From NCBI GenBank assembly GCA_018340805.1, contig JACMZG010000008.1, positions 59,211,281 to 59,275,280 on the forward strand: a DNA stretch of 64,000 nucleotides. Reading direction: 5' to 3'. Shown piece by piece: positions 22,701 to 36,100 of the stretch (its first letter is position 1; each line of letters begins with the position of its first letter). The notes beneath the pieces are model-generated. The model worked only from the letters and a program-made list of their open reading frames with translations, made no database searches and was not told the origin of the DNA. This stretch comes from Microvelia longipes. Taxonomy: Eukaryota; Arthropoda; Insecta; Hemiptera; Veliidae. The position numbers and the translations under genes were made by a program.

Positions 22701-25700
22701 TCTCATTATCAGCGTAGTTCCCTCATTATCAGCGTTAGTTCCATTATCTCATTATTAGCGTTAGTTCCAGTGTATCCCTTTACGTAATAAATAACTGTAG
22801 TAAGTTTCATTTCAATCTACGGTTTTTGTTGGATTATAAAAAAGTAACATCAAGCGAGGTCAGTACCTGGATGGATGACATAAAACGAATTTATGTCTGA
22901 AGTCGAGCGAAAGGAGTCTAAAATAGTGAGGATGAGAGTAGCGTATTCGATGTGGGAAGGAAAATTTCCTAGGTACTCTGTACACGATTTTTGATTTATG
23001 CATCAGATATAATCAAAATAAAATATTGTAAGCGAACATGATGGATTTCCATTTATTTTAAATGCTCAAGCTCTCATTATCAGCGTTAGATTCTGTCAGC
23101 GTTAGTTCCAGTCATTATAGCGTTAGTTCCTTTTATCTCATTATTCAGCGTTAGTTCCAGTTTATCTCATTATAGCGTTAGTTCCAGTTTATCTCATTAT
23201 TAGCGTTAGTTCCAGTTTTATCTCATTATTAGCGTTAGTTCCAGTTTTATCTCATTATTAGCGTTAGTTCCAGTTTTATCTCATTATTAGCGTTAGTTCC
23301 AGTTTTATCTCATTATCAGCGTTAGTTCCAGTTTTATCTCATATTAGCGTTAGTTCCAGTTTATCTCATTATTAGCGTTAGTTCCAGTTTTATCTCATTA
23401 TAGCGTTAGTTCCAGTTTTATTTTTCCAGTTTTATCTCATATTAGCGTTAGTTCCAGTTTTATCTCATTATTAGCGTTAGTTCCAGTTTATCTCATTATT
23501 AGCGTTAGTTCCAGTTTTATCTCATTATTAGCGTTAGTTCCAGTTTTATCTCATTTTAGCGTTAGTTCCTTATCTCATTATAGTTAGCATTATTGCGTTA
23601 GTTCCAGTTTTATCTCATTATAGCGTTAGTTCCAGTTTTATCTCATTATTAGCGTTAGTTCCAGTTTATCTCATTATTAGCGTAGTTCCAGTTTTATCTC
23701 ATATTAGCGTTAGTTCCAGTTTTATCTCATTATTAGCGTAGTTCCAGTTTATCTCATTATTAGCGTTAGTTCCAGTTTTATCTCATATAGCGTTAGTTCC
23801 AGTTTATCTCATTATTAGCGTTAGTTCCAGTTTTATCTCATTATTAGCGTTAGTTCCAGTTTTATCTCATTATTAGCGTTAGTTCCAGTTTTATCTCATT
23901 ATTAGCGTTAGTTCCATTTTTTATCTCATTATTAGCGTTAGTTCCAGTTTTATCTCATTATTAGCGTTAGTTCCAGTTTTATCTCATTATTAGCGTTAGT
24001 TCCAGTTTTATCTCATTATAGCGTTAGTTCCAGTTTATCTCATTATTAGCGTTAGTCCAGTTTTATCTCAGCGTTATTCCAGTTTTATCTCATTATAGCG
24101 TTAGTTCCAGTTTTATCTCATTATAGCGTTAGTTCCAGTTTTATCTCATTATTAGCGTTAGTTCCAGTTTTATCTCATATTAGCGTTAGTTCCAGTTTTA
24201 TCTCATTATTAGCGTTAGTTCCAGTTTTATCTCATTATTAGCGTTAGTTCCAGTTTTATCTCATTATTAGCGTTAGTTCCAGTTTTATCTCATTATTAGC
24301 GTTAGTTCCAGTTTTATCTCATTATTAGCGTTATTCCAGTTTATCTCATTATTTAGCGTTAGTTCCGTTTATCTCATTATTAGCGTTAGTTCCAGTTTTA
24401 TCTCATTAGCGTTAGTTCCAGTTTTATCTCATTATAGCGTTAGTTCCATTTTATCTCATTATTAGCGTTAGTTCCAGTTTTTATCTCATTATTAGCGTTA
24501 GTTCCAGTAGCGTTAGTTCCAGTTTTATCTCATTATTAGCGTTAGTTCCAGTTTATCTCATTATTAGCGTTAGTTCCGTTTTATCTCATTATTAGCGTTA
24601 GTTCCAGTTTTATCTCATTATTAGCGTTAGTTCCAGGTTTTATCTCATTATTAGCGTTAGTTCCAGTTTTATCTCATTATAGCGTTAGTTCCAGTTTTAT
24701 CTCATTATTAGCGTTAGTTCCAGTCTTTATTCTCATTATTAGCGTTAGTTCCAGTCATTATCCAGTTTTATCTCATTATAGCGTAGTTCCAGTACCGTTT
24801 TATTAGTTAGTTTTCCAGTTATTCTCATTCAGCTAGTTGTTGTTCCAGTTTTATCTCAGTTAGCGTTAGTTCCAGTTTTATCTCATTATTAGCGTTAGTT
24901 CCAGTTTTATCTCATTATTAGCGTTAGTCCAGTTTTTCTCATTATTAGCGTTAGTTCCAGTTTTATCTCTTTTTAGTTCCAGTTTTATCTCATTATTAGT
25001 TTCCAGAGCTTTTTAGCGTTTGTTTCAGAGTTATTATTTAGTTCATAGTTTTTTTTGGATAACTTATTCAGCCTGGGCTTGTGCCTTGCATTAAATTTTT
25101 CACCTTTCGGCTTACTTTTAGATCCCTTTGCTCTAGTGATCGACAGGTTACGATCGTCATGGAGAGGGATTTTTTAATTTAGTAGAGACTATCTTTTGGC
25201 TTAATTTATTGCCTTGCTTATTAGATACTAGCTCGTAATTTAGTGCAGGGTTAAAGCGGCGTAGCTTCCTTCTTACTTTACCGGTCTCGGCACGTTTTGC
25301 TGTGAATCAGATTTTATTTTTAGAGTAATTTCAACACAACGAGGTAGAAATTACAACTTTTATAATTATTTTAACAATAAACATAATCTCTTTCCTTCTG
25401 AAAAAGAAAAATTATGTTGCTATTAAGTTTTCGCCAGTAAAAGAGCGTATTTTTCTTATACAATAATTACAATTGAAAGACTGCCTATTATAATAAACAC
25501 TATTCATTTTTTTAAAAAAGAACGGAGTACCTGGGGTCTTTTTCTCACCTTGTTGGATTCGTTTCGTTCATCTTCGCCACTTAGTACTACTAATTGGAAA
25601 TTTATTTATAATCGAGCGAAGGGAGTGAATAAACTAATATTATGTGTTGTATGTAGAACTTTTACAATGCAAAAGTGTAATATAGGAGATAAGCATGGTG

Positions 25701-27109
25701 TGCCAACAATATAGACAACAATAAGCCACTTATGTGTCCTAATAGACCATGATATTTGATGTAGAGCAAATAAAAGTATGTTTTAAAAGCGGTTGTAAAT
25801 TTAAATTTGAACTTTCAGTCGATACATAAATTTGTAAATAAAGTAAATTAAAGTAAAATATTTAATTTTGTATTTATTTATTTCTTTCACTCCCCCTCTC
25901 AAAAAAATAGTACATGCAACATATACTATTTGTTTATTGACTCCCTTCGCTTGATAGTAAATACATTTTCGTATCGGTAAGATCTCATTTTACACCATAG
26001 CTACGTAATGCACTATTTTTTAGGGCGGCTATTGATTGAGCTTTTGAGATGTGAAGTCACTTTATAGCAGACTTCACATTTCAAAAGCTCAATCAATGAA
26101 GGACTAATTTTATTGCGAGAGGGTACAAAAAATTACTTTATGTACACCGGCAGTAAAATTTGACTTATAGTCGGTATGCAAATAGGTGAGTAAAGTAAAA
26201 AATTGATTTATTTCTTTATTTACTGACTGTGCCCTCCAAAAAATATTATATGGAATATGGCTGTAAAGCGAATTTGCTTTGGAAATTAATTATTGACTCG
26301 TTCCTCTCGTGAATGAACATGTTCTACGCATTAAAATATCATTTACTGTCTAGTTACATAATATACTATTTATTTGATAGTTTAAATTTGAAATTACAAA
26401 AAATGACCGACTATTCCTTGTTTGAAAAGCATGATTTTGTCATTTTTGTATTGACAAGAGTTAATACTCTTGTCATTGCGAATCATGCTTTTAATAAATA
26501 ATTTTAATAAATTGAGATGTTCTCATGGGTTTTTCGCTACCTCGGAACATTTCCTCATCACATCGGATTCGCTAGGCTCATCCTCCCTGCTTCAGACTCG
26601 CTTCGCTCGTCCTCAGATAGTAAATGCATCCGCTTCATTTTCAGCGGTCACCCATACAGCACTAACCACGCTCAACGCTGCTTAACTTTTATATTCCAAC
26701 AAAAATGGTGGATATACTTGTCGTATTCAAACGAAACTTAGTGTACTAATTTTTTAAGTTAAGGGATGCAATTGTACTAAATTTCAACTAAATTTGTTTG
26801 TTTTCCGAGTTTTTAAAATTTTTAATAAAACTCACACAAGTCATTTGATAAAAATTTAACTAATGCTGTGAATGAGATGAAACTTGGCACATACGTTATT
26901 CTTATACATGGCCACATGCGTGCCAAATCTCAATAATTTCTCTATGTTTTATGATTTTTTAAATTTTCTCCGAGTCATTATTGCGGGTTAATAACGTCAG
27001 CGGTAGATTAATTTTTTATACAAATATATTTATAGCTAGCGCTAATAGACCTAAAGATTGGTTTTCAACTCTCAAGCATAAATACAGTAGGAGCTACGAT
27101 GATAACAAA

Positions 27110-27151
<42 letters not shown>

Positions 27152-30100
27152 GACAGCTTTGTAAAAACCACTCAGGAGGTCTTAAAAACATGAAACGGAT
27201 AATTCCGATGACATTCTGGTTTCGTATTTTAACACAATACTTTTCTTAAACATTAACCAAGTCATGGCATTTTAAAGATTAAAGTTTTTTTGTTCTAAAC
27301 TTTTAGAACAGTTTTACTCAATCTTGAGAAAAATGGACAAAACAGTGCTAAGGAACATTTTGGTAGTCCAGTCGTAAACTGGACTACCAAACTTTTGTTT
27401 GGTGTTTTTTTTGTTTCAATATGTTTAAAATCACTGAGCACTTTTCATATACGTCAAAAATTAGCTAAATTTTGGCATTTTATCATAACTTTAACCATGG
27501 TCTGTTTTTTTTTGCGATAGAGCTTGTTGATTTTAGTTACTTGCACACTTTTTAGTTAGGTGCACAGAACTAGAATATGAAGGTCTTTTTCATGCAGCTT
27601 ATGAGGTAATTTTTGGCTTCGGACTTGCTTCACTCGTCTTCAGAATAAAAAAAAATCACGTAATTTATATTGTAACTCGTCTTCGGTCTCTAGCATAAAT
27701 ACTCCGGGAGCTACAATGATAACAGACACACCCTCAGAAACAGCCATATTTGTGAAAACACCTCAAAAGGCTTAACGAAACCTGTTAGATATAATTCAGG
27801 TGAACTTTTGGTTTATTTTTAATGTAAACACAATGCTTTTCCTTTATGTCTACGGAATGAGGAAAAGTAAAAATGATTAATTCAAAATAAAAATTACAAA
27901 AAATCTTTCGTAAAGACGAGTTTGTTGTTAGATTTCGCGGGCAAGTCTAGCAGTGTTGCCTTAAGTTCTTGACAACACTAATATAATTGTCTATTGTCAA
28001 TTAGTTAAAACGTTAAAACTTACTCATTTATTTTTGGGAACACGTCTTGGAGCACATTGTACGTCTGTAGAGGAAGCCAACATAGTGCAAATATTGCTAC
28101 CACTATTACCAACATCTTAATCACCTGAAACACACAGACAATATTAATTATAAACAATATCATAAATGAACTATTTGTTTTCAATGGGTATAATAAATGT
28201 ATATATAATATGATGGTGCGATAAACACCAAAGGAAATGTAACAATCAAAATGCAATCCTACACCTGGAAACTGTTCCATCATTCGACATTAATGTCGTA
28301 CATTGGGACATAATGTCATGTCCCACTCTGTTTCATTACGTCTAACTCATCAAAGCCTGAACTCACTTTGACCTTTAATTAAAATTCCAAAGAAAAGTGT
28401 GCAGTAATTACCAGAGACGAGCGGTGCTCCCTAAGCGTCATGCTTGGCAAGCAAACCATAAAAAAAAGTGCAGCGAAATGCAATTCAAGAGCATCGCTTG
28501 TCTCTGGTAACTACTTTACATTATATTCTTTGGAATTTTAATTGAAGGTCAGAGTGAATTGAGGCTCCGTCGGCGCCCTGGATGAGTTAGAAGTAACGAA
28601 ACAGAGTGGGACATGACATTATGTCGAGTCATCAATGATGACGAATGTCGAATTATGGAACAGTTCCCAGATGTAGCATTGCATTTTGCTTGTTACATTT
28701 CCTAGGTGTCTCTCGCATAATTATGTGACAATATAATTATATTGTGTCAGCTATAAATGTTTTACAAAACTCGGTAGTATCAAATGATATATGTTTTTTT
28801 ATTTATATAGTTTGTTCTTAAGGAAATTTAGTTTACCAGGGGTATCGTGATGAGATTTTAAAGGACCTAAACAATAATAGATTTTCTAAACCCCACTGAC
28901 TCTCGGATTCCAGAAAAATCAAGTATTCTTACAATGGAATTGGCCTTTGAAAATTCAATAGATGCAATCAAGTGAAAAAATGGGGACATTTTTTCTTAAA
29001 AAAATATTTTATTGTCATCTTTTAAAGTTATTGAAACCTTTTCTGAAGGTGCGGTTTAAACGTTTTTGTTTTTAGTCACTTGGTAAAATAACAGTAGATT
29101 AGTTCATAGATACTAGTAGAGAGAACAGTAGAAATAAGAGATTAATTCAAAACGTTAGTATCTAATTTTGGGAGACTGAAAGAGTAGGCTTCCGCACTTA
29201 ATATTTAGAAGTTAAAACCCTTCCTTTAAAGGCCGGGTTGAAAAATATTAAAGTCCCCGACCTCTTGTTTTCACTGTAATATATATATTTAGATGTGTAG
29301 AACATCGTGATGTTGAGTCGACGCTATAAATTGGAAACACATCGGAACTTGAAATTTCTAGTTTACGTGGTTAAGGATAAGGTTGACTTGAATTTTATAA
29401 GTATATTTAAAAGTATGTATGGCTTTACATATATTAACCCCGTTCATAAATGTACCTCTTTGTACTTTATAAAGAATAATAATTAATAATAATAATAATA
29501 TTTATAAATAATAATAAATGTAACCCTTTGTTCCTCTTTTTCCTTTTGTATATTTAAAATGGAAATAAAGAAGTTATTTATTTAAATATCAGGTCGTTTA
29601 AATAAATATTTAGGACGAGTTTTATCCGATATAGCTTATACATAAAACAGAATGGGTTTGCATTATTTCTGAAAAGAGCTGACAGTCGTCAATTTATAAT
29701 TTTATAGTTCCTTTAAGATAAACCCATAAAACAATTCACTTTTTGATCCCTTAGGTTGGATGGACTGGGTAAAGATCGAATTTGTTTGATTCAGCACTCT
29801 TAAAAACAAGAATAAAAGCTTTTTACAGCGATTATGATTCATTGCTTTTTAGGAATGCATTTGGTTCTGCCCTCAGGTCAGAATGTCAAAGTTAAGAAAA
29901 TAGCATGTATATATTGTCATCACAACAACAGTCCAAACCACTCGTCTAAACAAAGAAGTTAAAATCTTAACTTAATTTTAACATTAAGAAAAAAGTATTC
30001 ATATAATTAGTGTTAAAATTAAGTTAAAATTTTAACTTCTTCGTGACGACTGGTTAGGTCTGTTGTGGCGATAACAAAAAATGTTTTTAGCTATTTTTTA

Positions 30101-33100
30101 ACTTTGATATTCTGTTGTCTCTAAGTGACCAAAATTCCCATAGTAAATTACTGGAAACCAAAATTACGGTCGATGAAAATTTTGAGTAGGGTGCCGTTTT
30201 TAATGTTTTTTTGGGTGCTGAATCTCATAAAACCAGTGCGGATCCGATACGATCATTTGAAGAACGGTGGTAAATTTTCGGGAAACCTTAAAATAAGGCC
30301 GGTAAGCAACATAATTAACATATAAGTGGGGAGTCGTTTTTAATGATTTTTGGCCTGTTAGTTGAGCCTGTAATGCATTTCTTCATACTTTTGTTTTTTT
30401 TTTATTTTAATTTATTATTAAAAATGTATGAAACTGATCTTTAATTATAAACTTATTGCCTCAACACCGTTACAGTGATAGGGTTTGACATTTTGTTCAT
30501 ACCAGACATGCAATTTCAGAAATGACACAGGTACACAATGGGATAAAACATAATCACCAACCGGCTAAACTAATTTATACAGATGGAACTAAAGACACAG
30601 AAGTAACTGGATATGTGTATACTACGAGCTCGGAAAATTTAAGAGAAGTCTTTTAACTCAGCTACAAACCTAGAGCTAGAAGCTATAAAACAGACAATTA
30701 TGTACTTAGTCCAACACTACATGAAAAAAACTAGTATTTTTATAGATTCATCAAGTGCTTTGATTTTGTTAGGAAAGTTATTTGTACAAGTCAACATTGT
30801 GATTGATTTTCGGGAAATGCTTGTACAACATAAATGAACTTCTAGTGCTGCAGGGTTCCAGGCCAGAAACAGCAGACAGACAGGCAAAAGCATCGATAAG
30901 GAATGGGGTAGATTCCTACTCTCTAATAACAACAAACTGCCTTGAAAGAGAATTAAAATTGAGTATAACAAGAGAAGGGCAAAATTTATGGGACAATACA
31001 GAACAATAGTACAAGAATAGAACAAGAGTAGAAGAATGGAGAACGTGCTCTAGAGAAAACAGAACAGACACGAGTAGACAGTGCTCTACAGACTCGACTT
31101 TTGGGACACTACAGATGCGACATAGTGACGAGGATACACTAGAATAACACACAGTTATTTATTCTCAAGAGACAAAGAACAACCGAAATACAGACTCTGC
31201 AATGATCTGTTAACAGTACAACAAATCCTAATGGACTGCAAAACTCACTTCAATTTCACCAAGTACCGAAAATAATGGCAGCAATTTCAGGCGACTATGA
31301 TCAAACTATTCAACATTTATTAAAATTTTTAACAGATAACGAGTTTTATGTAGACATTCAACCTGATACTGCCCAATTTATTCATCTAATATAAACGTAT
31401 ATAGTATAAAACGAAGTTTTATTCAAAGTTATAATATATAATTTAAACTTATACTTAATATCAGCTATATTATATCTCATATATCTAAGTAACAAATCAT
31501 CTAGCTCATATTAATCATTTAAATAATCATAAATAATTATAACCTATCTAGTATCATCTAAATAATTTAGCTCATTTTAATAATCTAATTGTTAATACGT
31601 AATATGTATTATTATAAATAGACTATTGTAGAGGTGCTTTTGACCTAAGAGTTAAGTACCTCAAAATAAATAAATACTATTATTTTAAGCATTAGTCTCC
31701 ATTGTTTTATGTATGTTTCTTTTCGGACACTCGAAAGGACGGAATAAAATTCAAAATTCACTTAGTCAAAACGATATTTTGCCTTTATTAGGATTTACAA
31801 GGCATATTCATGTTTTAAGAAAAACCTATAAATTTACAAAAGAGTTCATTATTACCTAAATGTAATTATAATTGGAATATTATATTAAAATTCAACAGAT
31901 CTAAAGAATGCTCAAGTTCAAAAAGAAAAGCAAAACATCCACTACTTATATATATACTTAGTTAAATTACTATTATGTCAAAATATTCAAAAGAAGTTAT
32001 TATTTTATATTATAGTCTTCCACCATAAAAATACTTAAATACTTTTGTTTTTCTTATTTTAATTTATTATTAAAAAAATGTATGAAACTGACCTTTGATT
32101 ATAAACTTACCGTAACACCGTTACGGTAAAAGGGTTCCTAAACCTGCTGCTTTAGACCTTTTAGTTGTATGTATGTAAATTTAATACATAATTCAACAAT
32201 TTAAGGGATAAAGAACATGAAGTGGTGTCGTTTACATAATTCTGTGATGTACAGGACTGCATGTTTTACACAACTCAGTCAGAGCCTTGAACTAAAGCAA
32301 CTTTTCTACAAGCTTCAAACTTAGAATCAGTTATCATGTGTAGTTTAAACATTTAAATTAATACAAACTATAGCTTTTATATGGCCAAGTATGGCCACAG
32401 GTTTGTTAAGCACTCGTAAACATGTATAGAAGTATTTTCCGTATTATACTTGCAATGTAATTTTGATCTTAGCTTTGATTAAACTCAATAATATGAGGTT
32501 AAGAGCAGCAAAACTGAAGAAATAATATCAGTGCATCAGTTCACCTTGCTTTCTAAGGAAAAGCGATTCCACAGTAATAAGGAAACTTTCCGATGTACAC
32601 TATACTCGTTTTTTAGGATATCAAATTTGTTAAATTCTTACAGCAGGTAAACTTACAACTTTAAAATAAATTTCAGGCGTTGCAGCCTTGTGGGTTCCCA
32701 CCCCTTCATTCAATACTCCAATTACTGCTTTGTTTTTATTTTTTTATTGTACTTGTATTTTTTTTGTACTATTCTTTTGTATTTTTAAAGTGGAAATAAA
32801 GAATTTATTTATTTATTTAAATTATCAAAATCAACAAAATGGAACAAATGTAAACTAGTGTAATATGTTTACATTTGTTTAATTACAACAAATTCTTTTT
32901 CTATCGAACGTTTTACAATCTGAATCCTTTAAAAGAGAAACCAATGAAGTTCGAAGAATATTGCACCACAGAAAAATAGAATAAATATTGAATGGAGAAT
33001 TGGAAACTCTTGTTCATTTCTACCCTATACTTTTCCTTTTCCTTCACTCTTATTGTTGGCTTCATTTTATTCTGATGCTAGTCGATATTTTATAGCTTGT

Positions 33101-36100
33101 TACTAAAAAGGCAAATAACCTAATAAAGGGTACCTTTGAAAAATAAGCATTGAAATAAATACAAGCAATTTTTTAATTAGGTTTAAATACGTGAGGCACT
33201 TTTTATATGTATTAATGAGAATCGTTCAAATAATGTAAGGTATATGGAAAAGCTAAATGTTTTGTAATTTCAAGATTCATCTCTTTCATCGTCTCACATT
33301 ATTACAATAAAATAAAAAGTCTTTTGCCTCTTGGCCACTTAGTGGCTCCCCGTGACCGTTTAGCGGTGTATTAGGTTGTCGTATTACTAGCCTTTTTAAG
33401 TGGCATACTACCACAATATTAAGCAACTTCCAAATGCATTAGTCAAATTTTAATACTCGCATAAATAACATTTGTATATGTCAAATGATAAAATCAACAA
33501 TAATGCTAATACAAATATTTCGAGTTTGCGTATGTATTAGTATCATAAGTTTTATCTCGATCTAATGGTGTTTCGACTTTTTGTGAATTTTGCTGAGTCA
33601 TTATTGTAGATAAATGATGTAAAACATAATTAACAAACTATAGGATTCTGTACTTTTTATGATAAATTTCTGTAACAAGATCCATTCCGATCCGGGAAGG
33701 GTTTAGAAGTCATCGTGGGAAAAAATGCGGACCTTCTCATCATATTACCTCACTTGGTCCACCCTCGCGTTTAACCAGTCTCACCAATCTCATCAGCTAC
33801 TCTAGCATCACCAGACCCTAGCTAGGCTCATCGCTCTGGCTAGTCCAGCGCCACTAAACACAGAACTCTTACGTTATTCGTGGTCCGATTTCACTTTCAC
33901 TAAGTTTTCGGACATCCGAAGGCTCAGTATATCTTTCCGACCTTCATCTTCATCAGCCCACAGAACCTTGACTTTTCGTGAGCTAGAGACAACGAAAAAA
34001 CGTGGATCCAGATTTGTCTCTAACGAAACAGGAACCAAACCTGCATATGCGTATTAGTAAAGGAAACCACGTATAACCCTGGCTGGGTTGGCTGGCCTTG
34101 AATTGAAGACCTCCCGAGTTAATCCCGTGGCTGGATTTGAACATTCGACCTCCAGGTCAAAAGACGAGCGCTCTACCAATAAGCTACCGGACTCGGTACA
34201 TTGTTGTTGTTTTGTATTATTTGGTATTTTATTATTATCTAGCGAATTTTTGTCACCTGGCTTGCGGAGGGGATATAGCGATTCTAAGTTTACATATAGA
34301 CTTATGCATATGAAACAAGATAAATGTAGCGTTGACCTATTATCTTACACCCCCTGTTTAGTAAAAGGAACCTTTTATTTACTCAATGTTAATGAAGTCA
34401 TAATTAAGTTATTTGCCAATTGTGCCACTTAGAATGAATGGTCCGATCAAGCTAAGACCGGCCAAACCAACCACCTTCTTCCTCCATGATTAAGTCATTT
34501 TTCCTTTGGAAATTCACCAAAATATTTTTTTTTTATTAAAGCACAACTTTTTCATGTAAGTCACATCATATAAGTTGCTAAACAAATTTAATTTTATTTT
34601 TATACAAAGATGTTACATTGTTATAAGTTGAGTAGACAGTTTGTGGTAGATTTTAATATAAAATGACATGGACTGTTATACAACTCGCACTAAGTTTTTC
34701 TATGTATGGGTAAAATATGTTAAAATTTAATATTGATTTTGACCCTTCTAGAGTTTTTTTTCTGCTGACTGTTTGAATACTTAAGTCTTATGGTAACATG
34801 TGTGTTTTCACACATACCTTAAGTAAAGGATTAGAGTTTATTATGGGAAACATAGGCAGACAGCTCAAACTTAATCAGATCTAAAATCCTACTTCACGTA
34901 TTCCTTTATCAAAAAACCCTTTTTTCCTTCAATTTCACCTTTTGTCTTCTAGAGTTCAGTACTATAATTATGCAAGGCCATGAAAAATATTAAACGTATT
35001 TCACGCTAAAAGATTCATATTAGTCGTTTCTTTCTGATTTATTTTCAATTCTTTAAAATAATACATTATTGAACTTACATTGAAATGAATACATTAATAC
35101 AAAATACTAAAACTACTTAGTATATGAGTACTTCGATCTAGTAATCAGTTTACTGCTCTAGAATCAACTAAAAAATCGGGTATAGAATACCTTAAAACTT
35201 TTCCTAATTTCTGAAACATGGTCTGAAAAACTGCCAACTTTAAAGCATTTTTTGTATCAGATTTTAAGCTTCACGAATCATTGTTTTCTCCTGCCATTAT
35301 ATAACTAGCCCTGAGGGCAGGGCTAGTGTTGGGATGTTAATTTTGACAAAAAATAAATTAAATGCTCAGCTATTAAATAAATCACAATTTTGGATCATCT
35401 TCAAATTGGAAACAATATTCATACATTAATTGTATCTCTTTATTGTATCATTAATGTAACTCAAAGCCTTGATGAATTAACTATCACCATTATGATTTTT
35501 ATACAAACTAACGTTTCAGCTAAATTGATTATAGGAGGCGAAATGAATGCCAAACTAGGATCTCTCAATAATAATATAGATGCTGATATTAAACCCCCTA
35601 ATAATAATATAGAGGGTAGTATTTTTAACCCCATAAGAACGACCATTGACTATCGTCAGGACAATAGAGGTATAGAAATTTGTGATTTTCACGAATAATT
35701 AGGCCTAATAATGGCCAATCGTAGAGCTCCCTTAGATTGCCCATCTCAGTATACATACTTATCCAATAAGGAACTTTCTATCATTGACTATGTTTGGTTT
35801 TCTAGTTCCTATCTACCATTCATTACCTCATTTTAAATATCATCTGAATTAACCTCGTCAGATCACTTTTCTTGCCTCATTGATATGTTTGATGGATTTA
35901 CAACTAATGAAAGTTCTGAAAACAATTACTGTAATAATTCTACAACTATATAAAAATGGTTTGAATTAAATCGTTCTTTATACCTTAACTTTTTAAACGA
36001 CACCTCTGGTGAGTTAAATATACTACCAAAAGAACTAAACGTCTTAAATCAATTTATTGTTGAAAATATTAAGTGTGCTGCCAAATCTTTAGAAATGGCA

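Larger units (their letters stand above)
22355..22990 (+). repeat. DR1 dispersed repeat copy with internal minisatellite start and 5S-like segment
   Basis: It begins CTCATTTATACCCTAGATAT, has AGACCTCCTGACTAG and ACACATGTAGTTATGCG, and reaches ATCTCATTGTCAGCGTTAG at 22642, where the 29-bp repeats begin. After a few units it resumes with GTTTTTGTTGGATTATA, the 5S-like segment at 22842-22880 and the DR1 end (GATGAGAGTAGCGTATTCG, CTAGGTACTCTGT). Confidence 0.7.
26519..27250 (-). repeat. DR1 dispersed repeat, most complete copy
   Basis: Minus-strand copy. It runs from the 5' blocks (AATTATCCGTTTCATG, AGACCTCCTGAGTGG, the CTGTCTGTCTGTG(TG)n tract, ATCATCGTAGCTCC) through GTGCCAAGTTTCATCTCATT and GCATTAGTTAAATTTTTATC to the 5S-like segment and the end block GAGGACGAGCGAAGCGAGTC, ATGAGGAAATGTTCCGAGGT. 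No protein is encoded; the short frames here are chance. Confidence 0.75.

Noticed and set aside
23065..25040. CRISPR-like array of about 29-bp repeats
   Set aside because: Units are directly adjacent with no unique spacers, and the context is an animal gene intron.
26642..26690. Functional 5S rRNA gene
   Set aside because: Only the middle of 5S is matched; both ends of the molecule are missing and the segment is embedded in a repeat.
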